Notes: generated by a model from the sequence alone, not told the origin. Numbered from the stretch's first letter, positions 28,351-38,389 are shown. The stretch is 64,000 nucleotides of DNA from JAENVU01 sp963756815 (GCA_963756815.1 CAVWPR010000046.1:62001-126000), one strand, 5' to 3'. Made by a program: numbers and translations.

Positions 28351-29159
28351 GGAAGCAACTGCCCCCGGAGATGCTGGCGCGGGACTCGCGCTTCGTGCGG
28401 ACCTCGATCATGGATCAGGTGATGGATCCGCGGAACCAGCTGATCGGTCAGCGCGACCTCGGCTCCGCCCGCCTCCAGCCCGAGCGTCCGGCGGCGGGCG
28501 ACCGCGCCCGCAACCTGATGCACGGCATCTTCACCGGTGAGATCCAGGCGCTCGAGGGCGCGGGTCGCACCACGTTCGACTTCGACGACGAGCAGGCGCC
28601 GTTCGCGCTCAAGCTCGACATGGCCCGGCAGTGCTGGGACGAGAGCCGCCACGTCGAGATCTCGGTGAAGCTCGGCGACTGGATGGGCACCGAGATCGGT
28701 GAGTACTCCGAGGCCACCTTCCTCTACGAGGCGGCCTGCGCGCCCGACCCGATCCTGCGGCTCTGCGGCGTGAACCGCGCCCTCGAGGGGCTCGCGATCG
28801 ACGTGTTCAACACGATGAAGGAGTTCGGCGACCTCTCGGGCGACCCGGTGCTCGAGTTCTGCGAGGACTGGATGCTCGCCGACGAGGTGACCCACGTGAA
28901 GATGGGCTCCGACTGGCTGCGCCGTCTCACCGCCGACGACCCCGAGCGGCGCGAGCGGGCGCTCGACTTCCAGCGCACCGTCGACAAGCTGTTCAGCCTC
29001 GGTGGCTTCCGCGGCGAGACCGACGAGAACCCGATCCAGCTCGCGCGCAAGCTCCGCCAGATGGCCGGCTTCTCGACCGACGAGATCGACGAGCTCGCCG
29101 AGATCGCGGCGCAGGCCAAGGCCGACGCGGAGGCGATGGTCGCCGGCGCCGGGTCGTGA
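28347..29159 (+). CDS. Ferritin-like diiron protein (DUF455-like)
   Basis: A 270-residue helical protein. Candidate diiron ligands are in FTGEIQALEGAG, CWDESRHVEIS, VNRALEGLAIDVF and LADEVTHVKMGSDWL, giving the two E-x-x-H motifs of a ferritin-like bundle. Family members are related to DUF455 and to MiaE-like hydroxylases; an oxygen-dependent hydroxylation or oxidation is possible but the substrate is unknown. It starts within the previous stop codon and the third gene follows 10 bp later, so the three are one operon. Confidence 0.7.
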   Translation: MRKQLPPEMLARDSRFVRTSIMDQVMDPRNQLIGQRDLGSARLQPERPAAGDRARNLMHGIFTGEIQALEGAGRTTFDFDDEQAPFALKLDMARQCWDESRHVEISVKLGDWMGTEIGEYSEATFLYEAACAPDPILRLCGVNRALEGLAIDVFNTMKEFGDLSGDPVLEFCEDWMLADEVTHVKMGSDWLRRLTADDPERRERALDFQRTVDKLFSLGGFRGETDENPIQLARKLRQMAGFSTDEIDELAEIAAQAKADAEAMVAGAGS

Positions 29160-29169
29160 GCGGAGCGTC

Positions 29170-29828
29170 GTGAGCGAGGTCACGCTCGTCCCGGCGGAGT
29201 TCACGCTGGTCAAGTTCGACGCCGGGCAGGTGCGCGAGCTCATCGCCGCCGCGCTCGCCGACACCGGGTTCCCCGCCGACGTCGACGTCGTGGTCGAGGT
29301 CGACGAGGTGCTCCCGCACCCGCTCACCGCGTCCGTCGTCGAGATCACCGACGGCGTCGCGCGGCTCTGGTTCACCGGCGGGTGCTTCGAGAGCCCGCAG
29401 CGCCAGACCGGGCTGTCGGTCGACCACACCAAGGTCGAGCTCGCCGACCGCGCTGCTCCGGGCCAAGGACCGGCTCGACCGGTGGCTTCGAGTCGGCCCC
29501 GGCCGACGACGAGCTCTCGGACCGCCAGCGCACGGTGTGGGACACCTACGCCGAGGCGCGCACGGCCGCGCTCGGCTACCCCGTGCGGGTCCAGCGGCGC
29601 CGGTACGTCTTCCGGCTCTACGGCGGGTTCAACGACGTCGCCGACGCCGAGTTCGACCGGCTGTGGGCGGGCGGCACCCTCGACTGGTCCGAGCTCGAGA
29701 CGCACGGCGGCGCGGCTCGCCGAGGCCGACACCCGGCCCGAGGCGAAGAAGTCGATCCGACGCGAGTCGCTGCGCCAGACCGGCGACCTCCTGACGCCGG
29801 GCGTCGCCGGCGTCACTCCAGGTCGTAG
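29170..29828 (+). CDS. Conserved hypothetical protein, third gene of ferritin-like operon, three frameshifts
   Basis: GTG 29170 opens a protein beginning EVTLVPAEFTLVKFDAGQV. The frame gains a base near 29451-29452 (CG[C/G]), 29476-29477 (CT[C/G]) and 29711-29712 (GG[C/G]); bridging these gives LLRAKDRL, then GFESAPADDELSDRQRTVWD, YGGFNDVADAEFDRLW and finally AEADTRPEAKKSIRRES. The true stop is unclear; 29828 is an estimate. The product is soluble, acidic and unlike any family I know. It converges with, and slightly overlaps, the ABM gene. Confidence 0.5.
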
Positions 29829-30132
29829 ACCGAGATCGCGTCGTAGAGGTCGAGGTCGGGCGGGCCCGGCGAGCAGGTTCGTCGCCTCGGTGGCCATCGT
29901 GACCATGATCTCGCCGTTCAGGTGGTCCGGACTGGGCCTCGGGGTCGTCCCACTTCTCGACCATCAGGAAGCGGCCGGTCGTCGAGGTCGACGCCATGAG
30001 GTCCACGTTCCGGCAGCCCGTCACCGACCGGGTCAGCACGACGTAGCGGGCGAGCACCGCGGCGAGCTCGGCCTCTTTCCCGCTGCGGGCCACGAAGGTC
30101 CCGGCGACTACCGTGAGCTCCACATCGGTCAC
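29813..30132 (-). CDS. ABM-domain monooxygenase-like protein, two frameshifts
   Basis: About 105 residues with the antibiotic-biosynthesis-monooxygenase fold: ELTVVAGTFVARSGKEAELA, GCRNVDLMASTSTTGRFLMV and EKWDDPEAQ, then after a shift HLNGEIMVTMATEATNLLAG and after another PDLDLYDAISVYDLE. Shifts are at TC[C/G] (about 29926) and CC[C/G] (about 29863). Related proteins act on quinols or detoxify reactive dicarbonyls. GTG 30132 follows GGGAGG. Divergent from the sigma-factor gene. Confidence 0.6.
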
Positions 30133-30161
30133 GCCGGAGCCTCCCGCCGATCGATTTTCTC

Positions 30162-30181
30162 TTCCACAGATCCCTGTGGAA
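30162..30181. promoter_or_regulatory. TTCCACAG-ATCC-CTGTGGAA palindrome in divergent promoter region
   Basis: A perfect 8-bp inverted repeat with a 4-base centre, lying 30 bp upstream of the ABM start and 122 bp upstream of the sigma-factor start. The right arm read on the minus strand is TTTTCCACAG, matching the DnaA-box consensus TTWTNCACA. It could be a repressor operator or a DnaA site. Confidence 0.4.
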
Positions 30182-30302
30182 AACCGTCCTTGACGGGGCC
30201 GGTATCGTACAGGGACCTCACGCCGGGTGGCCGGGAACATTCACCGGACCGTCCCACGTTGTTCATTTGTCCGCAGTGTGTTGACTTTGGAGACCGATTT
30301 TC

Positions 30303-31241
30303 TTGGCGAAAGAACGCGTGGAACGGGACGAAGAAGACCTGGTTCGCCTGTATCTGACCGATATCGGGCAGTACCCGCTGCTCACGAAGGACGACGAGGT
30401 ACGCCTCGCCCAGCAGATCGAGCAGGGCAAGGAGGCCGCCGGTGACTTCGAGGCCGGTGGCAAGGGCCTGACCCAGGCCAAGAAGCGCGAGCTGCGCAAG
30501 AGCATCCGCGTCGGCGAGGAGGCCGAGCGGACGTTCGTGCAGTCCAACCTCCGTCTCGTCGTCTCGATCGCCAAGAAGTACCAGGCCTCGGGCCTGCCGC
30601 TCCTGGACCTCATCCAGGAGGGCAACCTCGGTCTGATGCACGCCGTCGAGAAGTTCGACTGGCGCAAGGGCTTCAAGTTCTCGACGTACGCCACGTGGTG
30701 GATCCGTCAGGCCATCACCCGCGGCATCGCGAACACCGGCCGCACCATCCGCCTGCCGGTGCACGCCGGCGACACCCTCGCCCGGCTGCAGAAGGCGCGT
30801 TCGCGCCTGGAGCTCAAGCTCGGCCGTCCGGCCACGCTCGCGGAGCTCGCGGCCGAGGTCGAGATGCCCGAGGACAAGGTCACCGAGGCGCTGCGCTTCG
30901 CGGCCGAGCCCCTCTCGCTCTCCGAGCCGCTCCGTGAGGACGGCGACGCCGAGCTCGGCGACATCGTCGAGGACCGCTCGGCCGAGTCGCCGTTCGAGGT
31001 CGCGGCCACCGCGCTGCTGCCGGCGGAGATCGAGAAGCTGCTCTCGCCGCTCGACGAGCGCGAGCGTCAGATCCTGGCGCTGCGGTTCGGTCTGGACCGC
31101 GGCGAGCCGCGGACGCTCGAAGAGGTCGGGGAGTACTTCAACCTGACCCGGGAGCGGATCCGTCAGATCGAGGCCCGGGCGATGAGCAAGCTCCGGCACC
31201 CGTCCGCCGACACCGGCGCGCGGGACCTCCTCGCCGTCTGA
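30303..31241 (+). CDS. Group 1/2 RNA polymerase sigma-70 factor (SigB/HrdB-like)
   Basis: A 312-residue sigma factor with region 1.2 (DLVRLYLTDIGQYPLLT), region 2 (NLRLVVSIAKKYQASGLPLL, DLIQEGNLGLMHAVEKFDW, YATWWIRQAITR), region 3 and region 4 (ERERQILALRFGLDRGEPRT, LTRERIRQIEARAMSKLRH). No long N-terminal region 1.1 is present, which suits a group 2 factor or the short primary-like factors of actinobacteria. TTG 30303 with GGAG (30289-30292) gives the best N-terminus; GTG 30318 is an alternative. Single-gene unit, intact. Confidence 0.92.
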   Translation: MAKERVERDEEDLVRLYLTDIGQYPLLTKDDEVRLAQQIEQGKEAAGDFEAGGKGLTQAKKRELRKSIRVGEEAERTFVQSNLRLVVSIAKKYQASGLPLLDLIQEGNLGLMHAVEKFDWRKGFKFSTYATWWIRQAITRGIANTGRTIRLPVHAGDTLARLQKARSRLELKLGRPATLAELAAEVEMPEDKVTEALRFAAEPLSLSEPLREDGDAELGDIVEDRSAESPFEVAATALLPAEIEKLLSPLDERERQILALRFGLDRGEPRTLEEVGEYFNLTRERIRQIEARAMSKLRHPSADTGARDLLAV

Positions 31242-31314
31242 CCCACCCCCTCCACGCGTTCTCCGCGCTACGACGCGCAACGCCACGGGCGTGCAGCTCG
31301 CGCGTCGGAATCGC

Positions 31315-32059
31315 TCAGGCCAGCGGTGCGACGACGTCGCCGACGCGGACGGTGCCCGGCGTCCGCACCAGCGTCGCGATCCCGAGGTTGTTCGGCCCGC
31401 TCGCGGTTGATGGTGCGCAGCACGTCGAGGTCGCGCTCGATGCCGCCCGGCTGCGGTCGGGTCGTCATCACGCAGCGGTCGATCTGCTTCGACACGTCGA
31501 CGACGGCGTCGCCGAGCCGCAGCGTCGATCCCACCCAGTCGTCCTCGCCGGTGCCGTCGATCACGACGTTCGGGCGGAACCGGCGCATGTCCCACGTCGC
31601 CGACCGTGCCGGCCCCGATGATCGACACCTGGGTGCGGGTCGAGTCGTGGAAGGTGCCGACGGGTCCCTCCCACCGGTACCACTCGACGGTCGGGTCGCG
31701 GTCGGCGTCGTCGTCCGCGGCGAGCCCGATCTCGAACGTGCCCGACGTCGTCGTCGTCGGCGCGGATCAGGGTGACCGGCCGACCGAGCCAGGACGGACA
31801 GCGCGTCGTCGTCGGACGCGACCGAGCCGTCGGGCAACGTGATGCGCACGTCGTCGCCGACGAGCGTGGCGTGGGCGAACGAGCAACTCCGGGGCTCGCC
31901 GACCGGTGAGCCCGAGCCCGGTCGACGGTGTCGACGACCGCCCAGCCGCGGTCGCCGACGATCCCGCGCGGACCGATCGTCGCGACGTCGAGCCCCTCGC
32001 CCTGCATCGACTTCACCGGGTAGCGCCACAGCGCCGTGACCCGGCGGGTCCGCGCTCAC
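31315..32059 (-). CDS. MOSC-domain protein (YcbX-like), about seven frameshifts
   Basis: Pieces in all three frames join into one MOSC protein: VTALWRYPVKSMQGEGLDVA and GDRGWAVVDTV (N-terminal beta-barrel), RRAPELL, FAHATLVGDDVRITLPDG, WLGRPVTLIRADDDD, TQVSIIGAGTVG, then WDMRRFRPNVVIDG, WVGSTLRLGDAVVDVSKQID, CVMTTRPQPGGIERDLDVL, ending VRVGDVVAPLA. The Cys in DRCVMTT is the expected MOSC cysteine. Each break is a single extra base, most readable as a C/G alternative at a third codon position. The family moves sulfur or reduces N-hydroxylated compounds with molybdenum cofactor. GTG 32059 overlaps the preceding aldo-keto reductase stop. Confidence 0.7.
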
Positions 32060-33053
32060 CGCGAGTGGATCCAGTCGATGAAGTCGTACGGGTAGCCCCG
32101 CTCGAACGCGCTCGCATCGTCGAGCCGCTTCCGGGCGTCGGCGTCGAGCGTCCATCCCACCGCACCGAGGTTGTCCTCGATCTGCGCGACGGTCCGCGCG
32201 CCCAGGATCGGTGCGGTGACCCCGGGCGCGTGCAGCCACCCAGTTGAGCGCCACCTGCGCCATCGTCCGGCCGAGCTCCTCGGCGAGATCGGCGACCGCC
32301 TGCGCCACCGCGAAGTTGCGCTCTTCCGCCATCCGCAGCCGCATGAGCAGCGCCGACGGCGTGGAGTCCGTCGCACGCGTGTCCGCCGGTGGTGCCTCAC
32401 CCGGGCGGTACTTGCCCGAGAGCAGACCGCCACCGAGCGGACTCCACGGCAGGACGGCGAGACCGGTGTGGTCCGCGAGCGGGAGCAGCTCTCGCTCGAT
32501 GTCGCGGCACACCAGTGAGTACTGCGGCTGCAGCGAGACGTACGGCTCCCAGCCGTGCTCGCGCGCCACGCCGAGCGCGGTGGCGAGCTGCCAGCCGGTG
32601 TAGTTGCTCGCGCCGACGTACCGGACCTTCCCCTCGCGCACGAGGTCGTCGAGGGTCGAGACCGTCTCCTCGAGCGGCGTGGTCGCGTCCCAGCAGTGGA
32701 TCTGGTACAGGTCGATCCAGTCGGTCTGCAGCCGGCGGAGCGACGCCTCGACCTGCTCGCGGATGACGCGACGCGGAGGCGCCCTTGTCGTTGGGACCCG
32801 AACCCATCGGCATGCGGCACTTCGTCGCGAGGACGATCGCGTCGCGCCGGCCGGCGAGCAGCCGTCCGAGGATCTCCTCCGACGCGCCGCGGTTGTAGGT
32901 GTTGGCGGTGTCGACGAAGTTCCCGCCGGCGTCGAGGTAGCGGGCGAGGATCTCGCGGCTCTCGTCCTCGGCCGTCTCGCGGCCGAAGGTCATCGCGCCG
33001 AGGCAGACCTCGGTGACGCGCGTCCCGGTGCGACCGAGCTGGCGCAGCTCCAT
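32056..33053 (-). CDS. Aldo/keto reductase, two frameshifts
   Basis: ATG 33053 follows GAGAGGAG. The reading gives MELRQLGRTGTRVTEVCLGA, FVDTANTYNRG (Asp, Tyr), LATKCRMPMG (Lys), then after an extra base near 32785 RLQTDWIDLYQIHCWD (His) and SNYTGWQLA, then after another near 32233 HAPGVTAPILGARTVAQIED, ending YPYDFIDWIHSR. All tetrad residues are present once frames are joined. Tandem paralogue of the next upstream gene (same orientation, 19 bp apart). NADPH-dependent carbonyl reduction; substrate unknown. Confidence 0.78.
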
Positions 33054-33072
33054 GGTGCTCCTCTCGTCCGGC

Positions 33073-34059
33073 TCAGCCGGCGTACTGGATGAACTCGTAG
33101 GGGTAGCCGAGCCGGAACGCGCTGGCCCACGACAGGGCCTTGCCGGTCTCGTCGTCGAGCTCGCCAGCCGACGGCGCCGAGGTTGTCCTCGAGCTGGTCC
33201 AGGTTGCGGGCGCCGATGATGGGCGCGGTGACCCCCCGGCGGTTGGCCACCCAGTTCAGCGAGATCTGCGCCGCGGTCTTGCCGGTCTTCTCCGCGGCGT
33301 CCTTCACCGCGTCGACGATGTTCCACGCGCGGTCGTCGAGGCGGTAGGTGAACGTGATCGGGTTCTCGGTGTCGCCGCCGCGGGTACCGGACGGGAAGTC
33401 GGCGCCCTTGGTGTACTTGCCCGTGAGGATGCCGCCGCCGAGCGGGCTCCACGGGATGACGGCGAGGCCCTCGCTCTGACACAGCGGGATCAGCTCGCGC
33501 TCGGCGTCGCGGGTGATGAGCGAGTACTCGGGCTGCAGGCAGACGAACGGCTCCCAGCTCGTGCAGCGCGCTGATGCCGAGCGCCTTCGCGAGGTGCCAA
33601 CCGGCGAAGTTGCTCGCGCCGATGTAGCGCACCTTGCCCTCGCGCACGAGGTCGTCGAGCGTCGAGAGCGTCTCCTCGAGCGGCGTGTGCCGGTCCCACA
33701 TGTGCACCTGGTACAGGTCGATCCACTCGGTGCCGAGGCGACGGAGCGACGCCTCGCACGCGGCGCGCAGGTTGCGACGCGACGAGCCCGACGGCGTTGG
33801 TGTCGCCGCCCATCGCGAAGCGTGCCTTCGTGGCGACCACGATCCGGTCGCGCTTGTCGGCGATGGCGCGCCCGGTGATCTCCTCGGAGACGCCCTGGCT
33901 GTACACGTTCGCGGTGTCGATGAAGTTGCCACCGGCGTCGACGAAGCGGTCGACGATCTGACGGCTCGTGGTCTCGTCGGCCTCGTTGCCGAACGTCATG
34001 GTGCCGAGGCACAGCTCCGAGACCCGCGTGCCGGTACGGCCGAGTTGACGGTATTCCAT
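33073..34059 (-). CDS. Aldo/keto reductase (tandem paralogue), three frameshifts
   Basis: ATG 34059 begins MEYRQLGRTGTRVSELCLGT. Tetrad residues are in NFIDTANVYSQG, VVATKARFAMG and WIDLYQVHMWD; the cofactor part reads RGVTAPIIGARNLDQLEDN, and the C-terminus LGYPYEFIQYAG. Extra bases occur near 33788 (GG[G/C]), 33561 and 33165. Strongly similar over its length to the following AKR and to the AKR at 10.4 kb, indicating local duplication. Likely co-transcribed with that AKR and the MOSC gene. Confidence 0.78.
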
Positions 34060-34144
34060 GGGGAGAGGCTCCTGGTCGGGGGACGCGGCGACCTTACGGC
34101 CGCCGATGACAACGCGGCCATCCCGTCGTGCGTCTGGACCGGTG

Positions 34145-34657
34145 ATGATGGCCGGCATGGCGGGGACGTCCGGTACGGCCGACGACGACGCCTTCGCCGC
34201 GCTCTTCGAGGAGCACTATGAGCAGCTCGTCCGCCTCGCACGACTGCTCGTGGACGACCGCGGCAACGGGGAAGAGGTGGTGCAGGACGCGTTCGTGCGC
34301 GTGTACCGCCACTGGGCGAAGGTCGACGACCCGGTGCGGTACCTCCGACGAGCCGTGGTGAACGGCGCGCGTTCCCGGCTGCGCCATCGCGCCGTGGTGC
34401 GTCGTTACGTCGCGCCCGCGGTGCGGTCGAGCCCGGCCGCCGAGGAAGAGGTCGTGCGGCTCGCGGAGCACGCGGCGGTCGTGGACGCGGTGCGTCGCCT
34501 GCCCCGCCGTCAGCGGGAGTGCCTCGTGCTGCGCTACTACGCCGAGCTCCCGGAGACCGACATCGCGGCGACGCTCGGCATCTCGGCCGGCTCGGTGAAG
34601 TCCCACTCGTCCCGCGGCATCGCTGCGCTGGGCCGCGTGCTCGGGGAGGTCGAGTGA
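34145..34657 (+). CDS. SigE-family ECF-like sigma factor
   Basis: About 170 residues: region 2 is AALFEEHYEQLVRLARLL and EEVVQDAFVRVYRHW, and region 4 is LPRRQRECLVLRYYAELPET and AATLGISAGSVKSHSSRGI. No region 3, as expected for an ECF-type factor of the actinobacterial SigE (M. tuberculosis SigM-like/Streptomyces SigE-like) families. Start among ATG 34145, 34148 and 34157 is uncertain. The stop overlaps the start of the following membrane protein (GTGA), which is then the likely anti-sigma or signal-sensing partner. Confidence 0.85.
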   Translation: MMAGMAGTSGTADDDAFAALFEEHYEQLVRLARLLVDDRGNGEEVVQDAFVRVYRHWAKVDDPVRYLRRAVVNGARSRLRHRAVVRRYVAPAVRSSPAAEEEVVRLAEHAAVVDAVRRLPRRQRECLVLRYYAELPETDIAATLGISAGSVKSHSSRGIAALGRVLGEVE

Positions 34658-36599
34658 ACGAGCGCGAGTTGCGCGACGCGCTCCGCGCCGAGGTCGACGA
34701 CGTCCACGCGTCCGCGGACGCGTTCGAGCGGTTGCAGCAGCGGTTGGATCGTCCCGGCCGTTCCGCGGACGCTCCGCGCTGCTCGTCGGTGTGGCGGTCG
34801 TGCTCGTCGCGGTGCTCGTCGTCGGCATCGTCGCCGTGTGGCGCCACCCTTCGTCGCGTCGCGTCCCCTTCGCGCCCGCTCCGGTCGGCACGCCCCGACG
34901 AATCGTCGCCGTGACGAAGCATCACCGCCTCGTGGTGCTCGACAGTCGCACGGGTCGCACCATCCGCAACCTCGCAACCGATGTCGGGACCTTCCGCGGC
35001 GACCCGGAGGTTGCGGCGTCGCCGGACGGCTCGACCGTTTACTTCACGGCCGTCGATCCGGCGCGCCCGACAGGGTGTCGCACCGCGGGCCAGGAGTCCG
35101 TCTTCAGCGTGCCGGTCGACGGCGGACGGGCCGACGTGGCGGCGCGTGGCCGGACCGTCGCAGTGAGTTCATCCGGCAGGATCGCCACGTCGCGCGAGCA
35201 CGCAGTGTGTACCACCGGCGTCGGCGTACTCGATGTCGGGCCACCCGTCCCGAGGCAACTGCGCGCGGCCGGCGCCGAATTGATGCTGGCCGACACCCGG
35301 TGGACGGACGGCGGGGCGCTGACGTTCAACTGGGCGCGTGATGGTGAGGGCACGAATCTGCCGCGAGGTGGCGAGCAGCCGTACGCACTCGATCTGACGA
35401 CGGCCACGACCATGGACGACGCGCGCTGCGTCTGTGGTCCCGCCGGGGCCGCGATCTTCGGCTCGTTCGGTCGGTCCGACGGCTTCCTCGGTGCCGCACC
35501 CTCGGGAGCGACTGCGCAATACGCCGAGGACGCGGTGGTGCTGGCGACGGACGGGTCGGTCAGACGCACGCTGTTCCGCTGGACCGCCGCCCTGCAGTCG
35601 ATGCACAGCAGCCCGGAAGGCAGCGTCCTGTTCACCTCGCCGACCTCGCGGGTCGGCGGGCGAACCTTCGACGCGCTGTACCGGTGGAGTCCCGGTGATC
35701 GGGCTCCCATCCGGATCCGATCCGGGATCATCGCGGCCGCGTGGATACCTGATCCGGCTCCGCCGCGATCGGCGAAGGCGATCGCGGCCATCGGAGGAAG
35801 CGGTGTTCCGCGGAACAGCGTGCGGATGCTCGACGCACAGGATGGCCACGAGCTGCGGCGGGTCGACGTCGGTACCGAACCGCTCCGGGCGATCTCGGCC
35901 GACCCGGGTGGATCCACCGCAGTGGTCGCGTCCGGCGGTACCGACGCGTCGCCCTGTGCCGGAACGATGCAACGCGTCGATCTCTCCGACGGATCAGAGA
36001 CCCGGATACTCGGCGACGCGGCGCATCCGGTCGTCAATGGCGACGGATTGATCGCCTACGGCATCAACTGCGACGGCACCTCGCTCGGATTCACCGAACG
36101 GGACGGCGCGAACTACCGCGCCGACGCCGTGCGGGACCGCAGCGTGCGGATCGCCGCGGTCGAGGTGCTGTCGTGGTCACCGAACGGCAGGTGGCTCGCG
36201 TACCGGGTTCGGGTCGCGGGCGAGCCGAACTGGCGCTACCTCGCCGCGCGCATCGGCATCACGCCGCGGTCGGTGCGCATGCATCGTGTGGCACTGCCGT
36301 CTTCATCGGGCGTCACCGCCCTGACGTTCCTCGATGACACGCACGTCGCGCTCGTGATGCCAGGAGGTGCGGAGCAGGCGGTGGTTCGACGCTGGCGGAT
36401 CGGTGCCAAGGGTTCGGCCGCGTCGGCGCCCACGATCCAGCACCTCGGGGAGCTCCCGCGCGCGCTCCGGGGCGACGCGACGGGGCGGCGGACGCTCGCG
36501 GTCCTGTCGGATCGCATCGTGTGGTGGCGCTCGGGTGGCGGCACCCGGCACGAGATCCTCGGTGACGTCACCGACGCGACCTGGCTGCCGGCCGGTTGA
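34654..36599 (+). CDS. Membrane-anchored beta-propeller protein, probable anti-sigma/sensor, two shifts
   Basis: GTG 34654 opens an acidic cytoplasmic segment (NERELRDALRAEVDDVHASA) that shifts frame near 34763-34767 into a single transmembrane helix (ALLVGVAVVLVAVLVVGIVAVW) followed by about 580 extracytoplasmic residues with repeated propeller-like blades (VAASPDGSTVYFTAV, VEVLSWSPNGRWLAYRV). This layout, coupled to a SigE-type gene, is typical of actinobacterial sigma/sensor pairs in which the N-terminal segment holds the sigma factor. No ZAS zinc motif (HxxxCxxC) is visible, so the anti-sigma role is inferred. Bounded by a strong terminator. Confidence 0.65.
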
Positions 36600-36611
36600 G
36601 GCGAGGACGTC

Positions 36612-36645
36612 GGAAGGGCCCGGTGCCGAAGCACCGGGCCCTTCC
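36612..36645. terminator. Bidirectional terminator between sensor gene and amt
   Basis: A perfect 15-bp stem (GGAAGGGCCCGGTGC and its complement) closed by a CGAA tetraloop, with TCGCT after it. It sits 12 bp past the 36599 stop and 39 bp past the convergent amt stop, so it serves both. Confidence 0.85.
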
Positions 36646-36684
36646 TCGCTGGGAGCCGTCTGGGAGGACCGGCTCCCGACGTGA

Positions 36685-38080
36685 TCAGCGGTCGGCCGTC
36701 GCGCCCGCGAGCGTCGAGATCGGGACCAGCTCGTCGCCGGCCTCGATGACGAAGTCGGCGGTGTAGATCTCGGGGTTGTAGCCCCGTGCGCCGTGCTCGT
36801 GGAGGTCGAGCCCCATGTGCTCCTCCTCGGCGCTCACCCGCAGGCCGATCGTGAGCTTGAGGACGGCGAACAGGATCCCGGCCGTCGACCGCGACCCACG
36901 CGACCACCGCGGCCACGCCGATGACCTGCGTGACGAGCTGGTCGACACCGCCGCCGTAGAGGATCCCGGTCTCGGTGGCGAAGAAGCCGACGAGCAGCGT
37001 CCCGAGGATGCCGCAGGTCCCGTGGACCGACACCGCGCTCACCGGGTCGTCGATACGCAGTCGCTCGATGAGCATGATGCTGGCGACGACCGCACCGCCG
37101 CAGATGGCGCCGATGCAGATCGCACCGATCGTGCTCACCGCCGCGCACCCGGCGGTGATGCCGACCAGTCCGGCGAGCGCACCGTTGGCGGCCATGCCGA
37201 CGTCGGGCTTCCCGCGGGACATCACCCACGAGATCGCCATGGCCACGACCGAGCCGGCCGCCGCGGCGAGCGTCGTCGTGACCGCGATGACGCCGATGAC
37301 GTCACCGTCGGCCGCGAGCTGCGACCCGGGGTTGAAGCCGTACCACCCCACGAGCAGCACGAATGTGCCGAGCACCACGAACGGCACCGAGTGCCCGTGG
37401 ATGGTGCGCGGCTTGCCGTCGGCGCCGTACTTGCCGATGCGCGGTCCGAGCGCGATCGCGCCCATCAGGGCCGCGATTCCTCCGGTGGCGTGCACGATCG
37501 TCGAGCCGGCGAAGTCGATCATCGGCGTGGACCGCTGGGCGAGCCAGCCGCCGCCCCACAGCCAGTGGACGACGACCGGGTAGATGAACGCGGTGATCAC
37601 CAGGCTGTAGACGAAGTACGACTTGAACTTCGTGCGCTCGGCCATGGCGCCCGACACGATCGTGGCGGCGGTGGCCGCGAACGCGAGTTGGAACACGAAG
37701 AACACCATCACGTCCAGGGTGCCGTAGCTCGCGGCGCCGTCGCCGAGGAAGAAGCCCTTCCAACCGATGAAATCGTTGCCGGCTCCGAATGCCAGGGCGA
37801 AGCCGACGGCGAAGAACGCCAGTGCGCCGGCCATGAAGTCCATGAGGTTCTTCATCATGATGTTGGCCACGCTCTTCGCACGCGTGAGTCCCGCTTCCAC
37901 GAGCGCGAAGCCGGCCTGCATGAAGATGACCAACACGGCAGACAGCAGGACGAACACGTTGTCGAGGTCGGCTTTCACCGCCTCGGTGGTGATGTCATCG
38001 GCCGCGAAGGCCGGACTCGTGGAGAGCAGCAGGGTGCCACCGCAGACCGCGGCACCCACTGCCAGTCGTCGTCTGAGCAT
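36685..38080 (-). CDS. amt: Ammonium transporter, one frameshift
   Basis: About 465 residues. A cleavable signal peptide (MLRRRLAVGAAVCGG...SPAFA) is followed by 11 helices with FMQAGFALVEAGLTRAKSVAN, WLWGGGWLA, DFAGSTIVHATGG and AVSVHGTCGILGTLLVG, the Amt/Rh signature including the twin pore histidines. A single extra base at 36886-36887 (GT[C/G]) separates AAVVAWVAV from TAGILFAVLKLTIGLRVS; the C-terminal tail with EEEHMGLDLHEHG is complete. It imports ammonium. No glnK/glnB follows, because a terminator lies directly downstream. ATG 38080 has GAGAGGGA upstream. Confidence 0.88.
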
Positions 38081-38389
38081 CGTTCCCTCTCCGTTCGGGC
38101 GCGCGGAGGCGCCGGTTCCGTTGGGATGCGGGCCCGAGCGGGCCGTCAGGTGACGGGCAGCGTGCGCGAGCGGAGAGGAAGCGGCACGGGGCCGGGAGCA
38201 ACGCGGCGGCATCGGGTCGGTTCCGTCCTCACTCGAGGGACCATTCCGCCGTCGATGCTTCGACGACGTGCCGACCAGACTTCCCGGCTCACCTGGTGGG
38301 GCACCGTAGGGACGGTCCGTCTCGGGCGTGTTCGCTCGAGGTGAAGCGACCGTTGCGTGCCAGTGACGGTCACCTGAACGAGGTCATGG
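38081..38389. other. Non-coding gap between amt start and tRNA-Sec
   Basis: This 309-bp interval should hold the amt promoter and the 3' region of the leftward tRNA. I see short inverted repeats (GGGCCCGAGCGGGCC near 38128 and GTGACGGTCAC near 38363) but no convincing promoter boxes or gene. Confidence 0.4.

Noticed and set aside
30190..30220. TTGACG near 30190 as -35 box of the sigma-factor promoter
   Set aside because: No TANNNT sequence occurs 16-19 bp downstream, so no promoter was called.
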